The notes under the pieces were generated by a model. That model made no database searches. It was not told where the DNA came from and was given only the letters and a program-made list of their open reading frames with translations. This document shows positions 43,629-53,900 of a stretch of 64,000 nt of DNA, one piece after another. Within the stretch, counting starts at the first letter, position 1; the number at the start of each line of letters is the position of its first letter. The stretch spans positions 1-64,000 of the forward strand of contig CALULA010000006.1 in the NCBI GenBank assembly GCA_944321365.1. The letters are read 5' to 3'. This stretch comes from an uncultured Paraprevotella sp. GTDB taxonomy: Bacteria > Bacteroidota > Bacteroidia > Bacteroidales > Bacteroidaceae. A program made the translations under genes and the position numbers.

Positions 43629-45530
43629 ATGAGCAAAGGATTTTTGCAGCAGACGTGGGCCATATTGTTGGCCTTGGGATGCTGGTCGTGCGGGGCGGAG
43701 CGGAATGCGACCGTCTCGCCTGACGGCGATTTGGCCGTAGAAGTGAAAGTGCCGGAGGGCGGAACGTATGGCGAGGTGGCCTTTTCGGTGGCATATAATG
43801 GGGAATGCGTGTTGCCCTCTGTAGGGCTGGGGCTGGAGACCGACCAGCAGATGTATGCCGGAAACCTGAGACTGGAGAGCGTTTCCGATGTGAAGGAAGT
43901 GACGGACGACTACCGGATGCTGACGGGCAAGCGCAGCCATTGCGTGAACCATGCTTCAGAGCGCACCTATACGTTTGCCAACGAAGCAGGCAACAGGCTG
44001 GATGTGACGCTCCGTGTCTATGACGACGGAGTGGCATTCAAATACGGAGTGAAGAGCACCGTGCCCGGCGAATGTATCGTGGATGAGCATACGGCATACC
44101 GTATTCCTCAAGGGGCGAAACGCTGGATGCAGCAGTTTGCCGTGGGATATGAAGGATTCTATCCCTTGTCCACCGACGGACAGGGGGCTGAAGGGCAGCA
44201 GGCCGGTCTGTGGAGTTATCCCGGCCTGGTGGAGTTGAAAGACTCGGTGTTCCTGCTGATGACGGAGGCCAACATCCGGCGCGGGCACAGCGGTTCTCTG
44301 TTGTGCAACAGCGACAGTGCCGACAGCTATAAGGTACGTTTCTTTGACGATGCTTTCCCGATGGAGGAAACGTGGGAATCTCCCTGGCGGGTGCTGATGC
44401 TGGGCCGGCTGTCGGACGTCGTGGAGTCCACCCTCGTGACCGACGTGTCCGACCCTTGCGCAGTAGAGGATACTTCCTGGATTCAGCCGGGTCTGGCCTC
44501 ATGGATTTACTGGGCCTACAACCACGGTTCACGCGATGCCGGCATACTGAAGGAATACGTCGACCTGGCAGTCGACATGAAATGGCCTTACACTCTGATT
44601 GACGCCGAATGGGACATGATGCACGACGGTGACAGTGTGGAGAGCGTGTTGGCGTATGCCCGGCAGGCGGGCGTGAAGCCCTTGCTGTGGTACAATTCCA
44701 GCACGCACTGGATGGGTCCCTCACCTCTGTATCGTCTGAACAAGCCGGAGAACCGCGAGAAAGAGTTCGCCTGGCTGAACCGGATGGGCGTATATGGCGT
44801 AAAGATAGACTTCTTCCCCGCCGACAGCATAGCTACAATGGATTACTACATAGACTTGCTGGAGGATGCGGCGAAGCACAGACTGATGGTCAATTTCCAC
44901 GGCGCGGCCATTCCGCGTGGCTGGCAGCGCACCTATCCCCACCTGATGACGGTGGAAGCCGTTTATGGAGCCGAGTGGTATAACAACAACGGAGTGCTCA
45001 CCGACAAGGCCGCAGCACACAACGCCACCCTGCCTTTCACGCGGAATGTCATCGGACCGATGGACTATACGCCCGGCACATTCTCCGATTCCCAGCACCC
45101 GCACATCACGACGCATGGCCACGAACTGGCCCTGACGGTGCTCTTCGAGTCCGCTCTGCAGCACATGCCCGACCGTCCTTCCGTATACGCCGCCCTGCCG
45201 GACTCCGTGCGGCAGTTCCTGTCGGTGCTGCCGACCGCGTGGGATGACACGAAACTGCTGTCCGGTTATCCGGGGACAGACGTAGTCATGGCCCGCCGCA
45301 AGGGAAAGGTATGGTATGTGGCCGGCATCAACGGAACAGACGAGCCGCGGACGTTGGATGTGCCGTTGGAGGCCATCTGGCCGGGTGAGGACGCTACGGT
45401 CTCCTGGTTCAAGGACGGAGCGGACGGCAGGAGTTTCGTGCTGGAAGAGCATAAGCTGTCGCAGCCAGACGGCGCACACCTGAAAGTGGACTGTCTGCCG
45501 CGAGGCGGTTTTGTGGCAGTCATCAAATGA
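43629..45530 (+). CDS. Glycoside hydrolase family 97 enzyme, probably retaining
   Basis: A 633-residue exported protein with a lipobox-like LGCWSC in the signal. The N-terminal beta-super-sandwich (about 25-270) precedes the (beta/alpha)8 barrel: GLASWIYWAYNHGSRDAGILKEYVDLA, YTLIDAEWDM, VKPLLWYNSS, GVYGVKIDFFPADS, NFHGAAIPRGWQRTYPHLMTVEA and FTRNVIGPMDYTPGTF. Asp394 in VKIDFF sits where retaining GH97 alpha-galactosidases have the nucleophile, in place of the SusB-type inverting arrangement. I therefore favour a retaining alpha-galactosidase-like activity, unproven. It follows the GH43 gene after 66 bases. Confidence 0.88.
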   Translation: MSKGFLQQTWAILLALGCWSCGAERNATVSPDGDLAVEVKVPEGGTYGEVAFSVAYNGECVLPSVGLGLETDQQMYAGNLRLESVSDVKEVTDDYRMLTGKRSHCVNHASERTYTFANEAGNRLDVTLRVYDDGVAFKYGVKSTVPGECIVDEHTAYRIPQGAKRWMQQFAVGYEGFYPLSTDGQGAEGQQAGLWSYPGLVELKDSVFLLMTEANIRRGHSGSLLCNSDSADSYKVRFFDDAFPMEETWESPWRVLMLGRLSDVVESTLVTDVSDPCAVEDTSWIQPGLASWIYWAYNHGSRDAGILKEYVDLAVDMKWPYTLIDAEWDMMHDGDSVESVLAYARQAGVKPLLWYNSSTHWMGPSPLYRLNKPENREKEFAWLNRMGVYGVKIDFFPADSIATMDYYIDLLEDAAKHRLMVNFHGAAIPRGWQRTYPHLMTVEAVYGAEWYNNNGVLTDKAAAHNATLPFTRNVIGPMDYTPGTFSDSQHPHITTHGHELALTVLFESALQHMPDRPSVYAALPDSVRQFLSVLPTAWDDTKLLSGYPGTDVVMARRKGKVWYVAGINGTDEPRTLDVPLEAIWPGEDATVSWFKDGADGRSFVLEEHKLSQPDGAHLKVDCLPRGGFVAVIK

Positions 45531-45613
45531 CGCAGGGGCAGATTTCTGCGTTTTGGCTGTTTTGGTCGCAACTTTTGTTATGAAATGTCATATAGAGGAT
45601 GAGGAAATGCAAT

Positions 45614-45621
45614 TACTTTTG
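45614..45621 (+). promoter_or_regulatory. Putative internal -7 box of the polysaccharide locus
   Basis: TACTTTTG matches TAnnTTTG in the 116-base gap before the pectin-lyase-fold gene, 26 bases ahead of its start codon. A spaced -33 was not found. Confidence 0.4.
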
Positions 45622-45646
45622 CAAGAGAAACAAAAAGGGTAATACA

Positions 45647-47074
45647 ATGAAAAAAACTAAGTTTGTCTTGTTTGTATGGATCATGACGGCCTTCATCATG
45701 CAGGTGTCGGCCTCATCCTCTTTGACGGTTTATCCTGCACCGCAGGGAGCCGATTTGAACAGTGACTTCACCGTACAGGTCCGTCAGGGCGGACAGGCAT
45801 GGAAAGACGTCCCCGTCTACTTGATTATGGTGGACGAGGTGCGGGGCACGAAACATTGTGTGGAGCGTTCTTCGATGGCCACGTTCGACTTCTCCGGAAG
45901 CGTGGAGGTGAAAGTGAAGTGGAACAAGGGGCGTGTGGACAGTGCCCGCGTCCGTCCGCTTTCTTACGGCATTCCGGCCAAGGTGGAAGGCGACGAGGTC
46001 TTTTTTACGCTGGAACGTCCTTGCAACTTGTCCGTAGAGGTCAACGGCGATATATTCCATAACCTGCAGTTGTTTGCCAATCCGGTAGAGACGGATGTCC
46101 CCGACCGCAACGACCCCGATGTGCTGTACTACGGTCCCGGTGTGCACACACCGGAAGGGGGAGCGGTGAAGGTGCCTTCGGGCAAGACTCTGTATCTGGC
46201 CGGAGGAGCATTGTTGAAAGGACGCATCCTGGTGGAGGGCGTGCGCGACGTGGTTGTCCGCGGACGCGGCGTGGTGGATTATAGAGTGAAAGGCGGCATA
46301 CGCGTGGCCAACTCGCGCAACGTGCTGGTCGAGGGGCTGGTGGCCACCCAGTGTGCCACGGGCGGATCGGACAGCGTGACCATCCGCAATGTGAAAGTCA
46401 TCAGCTACTACGGCTGGGGCGACGGCATGAATGTCTTTGCGAGCAACAACGTGCTGTTCGATGGTGTGTTCTGCCGTAACTCCGATGACTGCACCACGGT
46501 CTACGGCACACGGCTTGGTTTCGAGGGCGGTTGCCGCAATGTCACCATGCAGAACTCCACGCTGTGGGCCGATGTGGCTCATCCCATCTTCATCGGCATT
46601 CACGGCAATGCCGAACAACCCGAAGTGCTGGAGAACTTAAACTACGTGAACATCGACATCCTGGACCACAGGGAGAAGCAACTCAACTACCAGGGATGCA
46701 TGAGCATCAACGCCGGTGACAACAACATCGTGCGCAATGTCCGGTTTGAGAACATCCGTGTGGAGGACTTCCGCGAGGGGCAGTTGCTCAATCTGCGCAT
46801 CTTCTATAATAAGAAATACTGCAAGGCACCGGGACGGGGCATTGAGAACGTCCTCTTCAAGGATATTTCCTATACGGGCAATCGGGGCAACCTTTCCATT
46901 ATAGAGGGATATGATGAGGAGCGGACCATTCGCGGTGTGCGTTTCGAGAACCTGCGCATCAACGGACAGCTCATCACCGACGACATGCCCGGCAAGCCCG
47001 CCTGGTATCAGACCGGCGACATGGCAGGGATATATATCGGCCCCCATGTGGAGGATGTGACTTTTACGGAATAG
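45647..47074 (+). CDS. Pectin-lyase-fold glycosidase (GH28/GH49-like)
   Basis: A 475-residue exported right-handed beta-helix protein. The helix coils are visible as repeated NVxVEGL/NVTMQN/NVRFENIR strands from about residue 165 to 470. The ISYYGWGDGMNVFASNNVLFDGVFCRNSDDC segment carries paired aspartates in the place of the catalytic acids of GH28/GH49 enzymes, and the HPIFIGIHGNAEQPEVLENL segment follows. The N-terminal 110 residues are a beta-domain (SLTVYPAPQGADLNSDFTV). Whether it acts on uronic acid or neutral glycan is unclear. The start is ATG 45647 because it opens on a signal peptide; a frame 16 codons longer was rejected. Confidence 0.78.
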   Translation: MKKTKFVLFVWIMTAFIMQVSASSSLTVYPAPQGADLNSDFTVQVRQGGQAWKDVPVYLIMVDEVRGTKHCVERSSMATFDFSGSVEVKVKWNKGRVDSARVRPLSYGIPAKVEGDEVFFTLERPCNLSVEVNGDIFHNLQLFANPVETDVPDRNDPDVLYYGPGVHTPEGGAVKVPSGKTLYLAGGALLKGRILVEGVRDVVVRGRGVVDYRVKGGIRVANSRNVLVEGLVATQCATGGSDSVTIRNVKVISYYGWGDGMNVFASNNVLFDGVFCRNSDDCTTVYGTRLGFEGGCRNVTMQNSTLWADVAHPIFIGIHGNAEQPEVLENLNYVNIDILDHREKQLNYQGCMSINAGDNNIVRNVRFENIRVEDFREGQLLNLRIFYNKKYCKAPGRGIENVLFKDISYTGNRGNLSIIEGYDEERTIRGVRFENLRINGQLITDDMPGKPAWYQTGDMAGIYIGPHVEDVTFTE

Positions 47075-47123
47075 GAAGATGACAGATGTATGAACACTAA
47101 TTGAAATAACGGAAGTAAGGACC

Positions 47124-48707
47124 ATGAAAGCATTATTGATGTTGTGCTGTGCGGCTTTTGCGTACGGCAGCCTGTCGGCACAAGAGAGACCCAAGTGGGG
47201 CTACTGGACGGAATGGGGCCAGGTAGACGAAAAACGTTATGTGAATCCCATCATACCCTCCGACTACAGCGACATAGACTGTATACGGGTGGGGGACGAC
47301 TATTATGCCATTTCCTCCACGTTCCAGTTCTCTCCGGGGATGACCCTGCTTCATTCCAAGGACCTGGTCAACTGGGAAATCTGTACGAACATCATCAGCG
47401 ACCTGACACAGATAGGTCCGGAACTGAACCACGACCGGATGAACCGCTACGGACGCGGTGTCTGGGCCGGGACACTGCGTTACCATGACGGGCGTTTCTA
47501 CCTGTTCTTCGGTACGCCGGACGAGGGCTATTTCATGACGTCGGCCTCCCGTCCGGAGGGGCCGTGGGACGCGTTGACCCCGCTGCTGACCGAACGCGGC
47601 TGGGACGACTGCACGGCCATGTGGGACGAGGACGGGACAGCCTGCTTTGTGGGTACCCACTTTGCCGACGGCTACAAGACGTATATGTTCCCCATGTCGC
47701 CCGACGGACGGCGGATAGAGCGCGACTCTGCCGTGCTCATCAACTCCGGCAGCGGGCGCGAGGCCAACAAACTGATTAAGGTGGGCGACTGGTACTACCT
47801 GATATTCAGTGAGCACAAGAAAGAATTGGGCCGCTATGTCATGGCAAAGCGTTCGCGGAGAATGACGGGGCCTTATCTGGAAGAACGGCAACTGGCTCTG
47901 CCCAGCCGCGAGGCGATGGAACCGAACCAGGGCGGCATTGTGGAAGGCAAGGACGGAAAGTGGTATTTCCTGACCCATCACGGGACGGGCGACTGGGGCG
48001 GACGCATTGTCAGTCTGCTGCCGGTGACGTGGGTCGACGGCTGGCCGGTGATGGGGCGCGTGCTGCCGGACGGAATGGGAACCATGGCCTACGGTGGCGA
48101 GATGCCCGCGCACTGCGACGAGAAGCTGCGCATCCAGACGAGCGACGACTTTGAGAACGGGACGGTGCTGGGGCCGCAGTGGCAATGGAACTACCAGCCG
48201 CGCACCGACATGTTCTCGCTCTCGGAGCGGCCGGGATGGATGAGGCTGAAGGCTTACCGCCCCTTGCGGGAAAACCAGTTGCTCTCTGCCGGAAACACAT
48301 TGACCCAACGCACGTTCCGTCAGCCGCGTAACGAAGTGGTGGTCAAGATGGACCTCTCCGGTATGACAGACGGACAGAAAGCCGGGCTTTGCCATTTCTC
48401 GTCGAAGCATGCGGCGGCAGGCGTGGTGAAGGAGGGCGGCGTGCTCCATGTGGAATACCGTGAGAACAACGAGGTGAGCCGTGGCAGCCGCATCAGCGGT
48501 CCGCTCATCTGGTTCAAGACGACGTGGGGTTCCGACGGCGTGGCCCGTTTTCTCTACAGCACCGACGGGAAGACCTTTGTGCCCGTTGGGAAAGACTATC
48601 AGATGGTGTGGGGAAACTACCGCGGCGACCGCATAGGCATCTACTGCTTCAACGACCTGTCGGAGGGCGGTTATGTGGACATTGACTATCTCCACTACAA
48701 CGAATGA
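47124..48707 (+). CDS. GH43 family glycosidase with C-terminal beta-sandwich
   Basis: A 527-residue exported protein. The propeller (about 38-330) has YVNPIIPSDYSDIDCIRVGDDYYAISSTFQ with the candidate base Asp, RYGRGVWAGTLRYHDGRFYLFFG, WDDCTAMWDEDGTACFVGTHF and GSGREANKLIKVGDWYYLIFSEHK with the candidate acid Glu, and EPNQGGIVEGKDGKWYFLTHHG. The rest is a beta-xylosidase C-terminal-type sandwich (ENGTVLGPQWQWNY). This arrangement resembles GH43 subfamilies with xylosidase or arabinofuranosidase activity. It lies in the same gene run, 49 bases after the beta-helix enzyme. Confidence 0.88.
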   Translation: MKALLMLCCAAFAYGSLSAQERPKWGYWTEWGQVDEKRYVNPIIPSDYSDIDCIRVGDDYYAISSTFQFSPGMTLLHSKDLVNWEICTNIISDLTQIGPELNHDRMNRYGRGVWAGTLRYHDGRFYLFFGTPDEGYFMTSASRPEGPWDALTPLLTERGWDDCTAMWDEDGTACFVGTHFADGYKTYMFPMSPDGRRIERDSAVLINSGSGREANKLIKVGDWYYLIFSEHKKELGRYVMAKRSRRMTGPYLEERQLALPSREAMEPNQGGIVEGKDGKWYFLTHHGTGDWGGRIVSLLPVTWVDGWPVMGRVLPDGMGTMAYGGEMPAHCDEKLRIQTSDDFENGTVLGPQWQWNYQPRTDMFSLSERPGWMRLKAYRPLRENQLLSAGNTLTQRTFRQPRNEVVVKMDLSGMTDGQKAGLCHFSSKHAAAGVVKEGGVLHVEYRENNEVSRGSRISGPLIWFKTTWGSDGVARFLYSTDGKTFVPVGKDYQMVWGNYRGDRIGIYCFNDLSEGGYVDIDYLHYNE

Positions 48708-48768
48708 ATGGAACCGTAGCGGGCAGAAGTCCGCATGAATAAGGAAAAACCGATTAAACAGACATATT

Positions 48769-50778
48769 ATGAAACATTTACAGAGAGGCCTGCTGTGGCT
48801 CGTGCTGCTGTGTTGTGCAAGCGTGATGCAGGCCCGCGATTTTGTCCATCCCGGCGGCCTGCACACCCGTGCCGACCTGGAGCGTATGAAACAGATGGTG
48901 AAGCAGGGCGAGCATCCTTGGATAGACGCCTGGGAAGTGCTGCAGAAAGACCCGCAGGCGCAGTCGGATTTCAAGCCCGGCCCGCTGGCCAACATGGGAG
49001 TGAGCCGGCAGAAGGCTTCCATCGACGCCCATGCCGCCTACCTGAACGCCATACGCTGGTACATCTCCGGCGATGAGGCCTATGCCCGCTGTGCCATCAA
49101 CATCTGCAATGCCTGGTCGGCGGCGGTGAATCAGGTGCCGCGTGCGCGTCAGGACCAGGGACTGCTGGGCATACCCATCGGCGATTTCGCCATGGCTGCC
49201 GAGGTGTTGCGGGTGTGCGACCTGTGGAAACCCGCCGACTTCGAGCGGTTCAAGAATATGATGACCGAGTATCTTTATCCGGTGTGTCACGACTTCCTGC
49301 TCCATCACAGCGGGGGAAACATGGACTATTGGTGGGCCAACTGGGACGCGGCCAACATACTGGCTGTGGTGGCCATCGGCGTGCTGTGCGACAATGAAGA
49401 GATTTACAACGAAGGTGTGAACTACTATAAGTACGGGCCGGGCAGCGGTTCCATCTGCAATGCCGTGCCCATCCTGCACCGGATGGACGACGGGACCGTG
49501 CTCGGACAGTGGCAGGAGAGCGGGCGCGACCAGGCCCATGCCCAGCTGGGAGTGGGTTTTCTGGGCAACGTCTGCCAGATTGCATGGAATCAGGGCGACG
49601 ATCTTTTCGCCTTTGCAGACAACCGGCTGCTGGCGGGGGCGGAGTATGTGGCCCGGCATAACCAGCTGCGCGGGGTGCCCTTCACCTTTTACAACAACAG
49701 TCACAACATGCGCAATGCCTGGCCTGCTACAAACGCCCTCGGCTCTGTGGGCGAACGGCCCGTCTGGGAGTTGATTTACAACCATTATGAAGTGCTGAAA
49801 GGCATTCCCGCTCCTTACTCACGGCGTATGGCAGAGGTGCTGCGTCCGGAACACGGCAGTAAGGACCATTTCGGTTACGGCACCCTGACGTTCACCCTGA
49901 AGCCCTCGGCATTCCCGCCGCTGGACCTGCCGGCCGTCCCGAAAGGACTTGTGGCCGAAGCCTCAGTGGGCAAGGTGTTTGTCAGCTGGGAGCCGTCGGA
50001 GGGTTTCCGTGCCAACGGTTATGTGCTCCAGCGTTCGGAGTCGGGTAAGAATCAGTTCAAGGACATTGCGGTCTATCGTGAGTATCTGCTGAACAACTAT
50101 ACAGACCGTGACGTGGAGAACGGCGTGTCGTACGACTATCGCGTGGCTGCCGTCAATCAGCGCGGACAGAGCGGATTCTCGGCTGTGGCCCAGGCCGTTC
50201 CGACGGCTTGTGCCGACCTGCCCGAAGGCTGGTCCTGTACGCTCACCGGAGGCTTGCGCAACACCGACTCCTGTTTTGCGCAAGGCGGTTTCGCTTCTTG
50301 CGCAAAGAATACCTTCGTCTTGCGCGGAAAAAGTTCACGTCAGGCCAAGGACGGCGATGTGCTGCCTTTCATCTACAGGAAAGTGAGCGGCAACTTTACG
50401 CTGATTGCCCGCCTGCAGGAGCGCGAGGGACCGGTGAATGAGATGGGCCTTATGGCACGCGCCGGGCTGGAAGCAGCTTCGGATGCCGTCACGCTGACGC
50501 TCGGCGGACGTTTCACCCGTATGTGGGGATGGAACCGTTCGGCAGGCCGTTTCCATAATGTGCCGGGCAATGTCTACACCTGGCTGCCTTCTTATTACAA
50601 GCTTGTCCGCGTGGACGATGTGTTCTACGCCTATGAGTCGGCCGATGGCGAGACCTGGTTTTTCGTCCATGCCGAACGGATGCAGATGCCGGCGGAGATT
50701 TACGTCGGACTCACGGCTTCTTTCGGCGGCAAGGAGCACACGGGCGTGGCCGGGTTCGACCATGTGCTGTTGCGTTGA
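48769..50778 (+). CDS. Alginate_lyase-superfamily protein with FnIII-like and C-terminal beta-sandwich domains
   Basis: A 669-residue exported protein. Residues about 25-370 form an alpha/alpha toroid of the alginate-lyase superfamily (FVHPGGLHTRADLERMKQMV, NAIRWYISGDEAYARCAINICNAWS, MDYWWANWDAANILAVVAIGV, ESGRDQAHAQLGVGFLGNVCQIAW). A fibronectin-III-like domain spans about 385-480 (PKGLVAEASVGKVFVSWEPSEGFRANGYVLQRS), and a DUF1349-like sandwich the remainder. The substrate is probably an acidic polysaccharide; PL38-type glucuronan lyases share this superfamily, but this is speculative. The linker between the last two domains contains repeat array E in the DNA. Confidence 0.82.
   Translation: MKHLQRGLLWLVLLCCASVMQARDFVHPGGLHTRADLERMKQMVKQGEHPWIDAWEVLQKDPQAQSDFKPGPLANMGVSRQKASIDAHAAYLNAIRWYISGDEAYARCAINICNAWSAAVNQVPRARQDQGLLGIPIGDFAMAAEVLRVCDLWKPADFERFKNMMTEYLYPVCHDFLLHHSGGNMDYWWANWDAANILAVVAIGVLCDNEEIYNEGVNYYKYGPGSGSICNAVPILHRMDDGTVLGQWQESGRDQAHAQLGVGFLGNVCQIAWNQGDDLFAFADNRLLAGAEYVARHNQLRGVPFTFYNNSHNMRNAWPATNALGSVGERPVWELIYNHYEVLKGIPAPYSRRMAEVLRPEHGSKDHFGYGTLTFTLKPSAFPPLDLPAVPKGLVAEASVGKVFVSWEPSEGFRANGYVLQRSESGKNQFKDIAVYREYLLNNYTDRDVENGVSYDYRVAAVNQRGQSGFSAVAQAVPTACADLPEGWSCTLTGGLRNTDSCFAQGGFASCAKNTFVLRGKSSRQAKDGDVLPFIYRKVSGNFTLIARLQEREGPVNEMGLMARAGLEAASDAVTLTLGGRFTRMWGWNRSAGRFHNVPGNVYTWLPSYYKLVRVDDVFYAYESADGETWFFVHAERMQMPAEIYVGLTASFGGKEHTGVAGFDHVLLR
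50254..50327. repeat. 22-bp-period TTGCGCAA array E, inside a coding sequence
   Basis: Exact TTGCGCAA copies start at 50254, 50276 and 50298, with TTGCGCGG at 50320; spacing is exactly 22 bases. The copies are read in three successive codon phases (L-R-N, F-A-Q, C-A-K, L-R-G), so the DNA word and not a peptide is conserved. Three 22-base units make 66 bases and keep the reading frame. It lies at the linker between the FnIII-like and the C-terminal domain of the alginate-lyase-like protein. Confidence 0.9.
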
Positions 50779-50792
50779 GAACGGGATAAAGT

Positions 50793-50833
50793 AGGATTCA
50801 CGGCGGATATTTCTGCCGTGAATCCTGTTTTTT
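50793..50833 (+). terminator. Intrinsic terminator ending the enzyme run
   Basis: A 12-bp perfect stem (AGGATTCACGGC / GCCGTGAATCCT) with a 10-base loop is followed by GTTTTTT, 14 bases after the alginate-lyase-like gene's stop. Confidence 0.92.
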
Positions 50834-50869
50834 CAAAAAATATGACTGTGTATTAATACGGATTTTTCG

Positions 50870-50877
50870 TATATTTG
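50870..50877 (+). promoter_or_regulatory. Putative -7 box of the HTCS gene
   Basis: TATATTTG matches TAnnTTTG, about 49 bases before the HTCS start and just after the preceding terminator. No clear -33 at the usual distance. Confidence 0.45.
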
Positions 50878-50925
50878 CATTGCGCCGTTGAGGATGGTGA
50901 AGGCGTGTGAATAAAGAGTCTTATC

Positions 50926-53900
50926 ATGAAAACACTGTATGCGTTGATTCTGTTGATGCTGGCTCCTTTGTGGGCGTGCGGACAGGAACAGTACAAGTTC
51001 CGGCTGATAGAGGCATGCGATGGCTTGTCCGACAATCAGATCCGCAGTCTGAGCCTTACGCCCGACGGGCGTATCGGCATCCGCACGGCTTCTATCCTGA
51101 ACATATACGACGGGTCCTCTTTTGAATATTTCCCCTACGACAAGAACCGCAAGTATGTGTGGAACTACACCCGTCCGCCGAGAGAGTATTACGACAGCGA
51201 GGGACGTGTGTGGATGAAAGAGCTGCACTATCTGCTGCTGCTCGACTTGAAAACCAATGAGTTCGACTACGGTATTGCCGACCTGCTGCCCCGCATGGGG
51301 GTGAAAGGGCGGCTCAAGAATCTGTTCATGGACACCGACAAGAACTTCTGGCTGCTGACGGAAGACAATACTTTCACGTTCTATGATGCGCAGAAGAAGG
51401 CCAGCCGGGTGGTGGCTGCAGGCGGGAGCGACCCCGCACGCCGCTACGGCATCCCGTTGGAGCTGGCGCAGTATAAGGATGACTGCTACATCGTTTACAG
51501 CAGCGGCCTGATCCGCCGCTGGAATTATGACGAGGCGCGGTTTACAGGGGTGGATTCCACGTTCGTGGGCCGCATCGACGAATACACCGACCGCCTTTAC
51601 ATCCATCCCGACGCTTCAGGCAACATCTGGCTGATGTACAACGACGGCGTGAGCTTCTACGACCGCAATTTCGGCACGTGGAAGGACGTGGCCTCCATTT
51701 CGGGAATCTCCAACTTCTTTACGTGCATGGATCTGGACAAGGAAGGGAATGTATGGGTGGGGACTTCCCGTTCGGGGCTTCGCCATATCAACGGCCGGAC
51801 GTTCAGAATCACGACGCTGCCCGACATGAACCTGCAAGACGGCGGCGTGCTGGACAACGACATTTACACGCTGATGGTGGACGACAACAACGGTCTGTGG
51901 GTGGGCACGTTGTTTCAGGGGCTTTGTTATCATCATCCCACCATGCAACGCTTCCAGCTGGTGCAGACCCGTCAGGGAAATTCTTATATAACGAACGAGT
52001 CGGTGCGCTGTTTCCTGGAAGAGCCGGACGGCAATATCCTGGTGGGGACGGGGCGCGGCCTATTTCGTTTCTATCCCGAAACGCGGCGGGTGGAGCATGT
52101 CCTGCCGGACGACATTGACGAGTTGGTGCTCTCGCTGTCTTATGACCGCGACGGAACCTTGTGGGTCGGCACTTTTGTAAAAGGTTTTTATCAAATTCAC
52201 GGGGGGAGGATAAGTAAACATTTTTCAAGAGCGTCCGGCTCTACCGAGCAGGACCTCGCGCTGAACACCTCGCGCGATTTGTATGAAGATGCCTTGGGGA
52301 ACTATTGGGTGAGCGTTTCCGGAGGCGTCGGTTTGCTCGATCCGGTCACCGGACAGGTGCGCGAGATGCTGAGCAGCCGCCATCCGGAAGTGAAACGGTT
52401 CAAACTGGTGCTTTCCATTTGTCCGCAGGGCGACAATCAGTTTGTGGCACTCTGTGATAACGGCTTGTATTTTTATGACTCCGAGCAAGATAAAGTCTGG
52501 ATTCCGGACAGCCGTCGGGATCCGTTCTACCAGGACGGCATCAAATATTTCAGTCTGCTGAGAGATTCGCGGGGATGGCAGTGGTTTTCCACGGAAGACG
52601 GCATACGCATCTGGAACGCATCAGACCGTAGTCTGCGTGTGCTGACCATAGCCGATGGGCTGCCCAACAATTCGGTCTCGTCCTTGCTGGAGGATGAGCA
52701 GGGCGTGGTGTGGGCTTCTACACTGAACGGCATCTGCAAGATTACGCCCCGCAAGGAGAAGTCGGGCGATTATGCTTTCTCCATTGTCTGTTTCGGGGTG
52801 GCAGACGGCCTGCAGAGCGGCATGTTCTATGAGCATTCCGTCCTGAAATCCCGCAACGGACTGTTCTACTTCGGCGGGGCGCACGGTTTCAATTATTTCG
52901 ACCCGCTGAAGACCGTGTATGAGGATGTGCCCAAACGGCCCGTCCTGACCGGACTGAGCATCTTCAACACCCCCGTAGGCGTGAATGAGCCGTATAATGG
53001 TCATGTCATCCTGACAGAAAGGGTGGACCTCATGCGTGAGATTGTGCTGCAACACGATGAGAACTTCATTACGCTGGAGTTCTCAGGGCTGAATTATTCC
53101 AATCCGGCACATACCTATTATAAATATCGTCTGCGGAACATTGATGAGGGATGGGTGGAGACCAATGCCGTGAGTCAGGGGCGGGCTGTCTATACCGGTC
53201 TGCGTCCGGGAACGTACGATTTCGAGGTGTATGCGGCCAACGGCGACAAGGTGTGGAGCCCTGAACCGGCCCGGCTTACTATCGTTGTGAAACCGCCGTT
53301 TTGGGCCACATACTATGCACTGGCCGTTTATATCCTGGTGGGAGCCGCACTGGTGTATTATGCTTTCCGCACGTATATACACCGTGAAAAGGCCAAACTG
53401 CAGGAGGAGCGTAAGGAAACGGCCCGTCGCCAGCAGGAGAATCTGGACGAGATGAAGCTGCGTTTCTTCACGAACATCAGTCATGAGTTCCGCACGCCCC
53501 TCACGTTGATTCTCACTCCGCTGAGCTCGCTCATCCGTCAACAGCAGGACGAGACGCTGAAACGCAAGCTGGAGGTGATCTACAGGAACGCCGAGCGGCT
53601 GCTGCGTCTGGTGAACCAGTTGCTCGATTTCCGTAAGCTGGAGATGAAAGGGGAGCGGCTGTCGTTGCAGATGGGCGATATGGTGGTGTTTGTCCACGAC
53701 ATCTGCGAGTCGTTCCGCGAGCTGGTGGAGGCGAAAGGCATCGCGCTGGACTTCCGGACGCAGGAAGAACACCTTTACATGTACTGCGATCAGGATAAGA
53801 TGTACAAGATAGTCAGCAACCTGCTGTCTAATGCCGTGAAGTTCACTTCCGGCGGCGGGCGCATCACGGTGAGCGTCTCACAAGCCATGCGGAACGGCAG

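Noticed and set aside
42186..43952. Minus-strand open frame of 588 codons antisense to the GH43 gene
   Set aside because: Shadow frame with no domain signatures.
47133..49022. Minus-strand open frame of 629 codons antisense to the second GH43 gene
   Set aside because: Shadow frame with no domain signatures; crosses the true gene boundary at 48707-48769.
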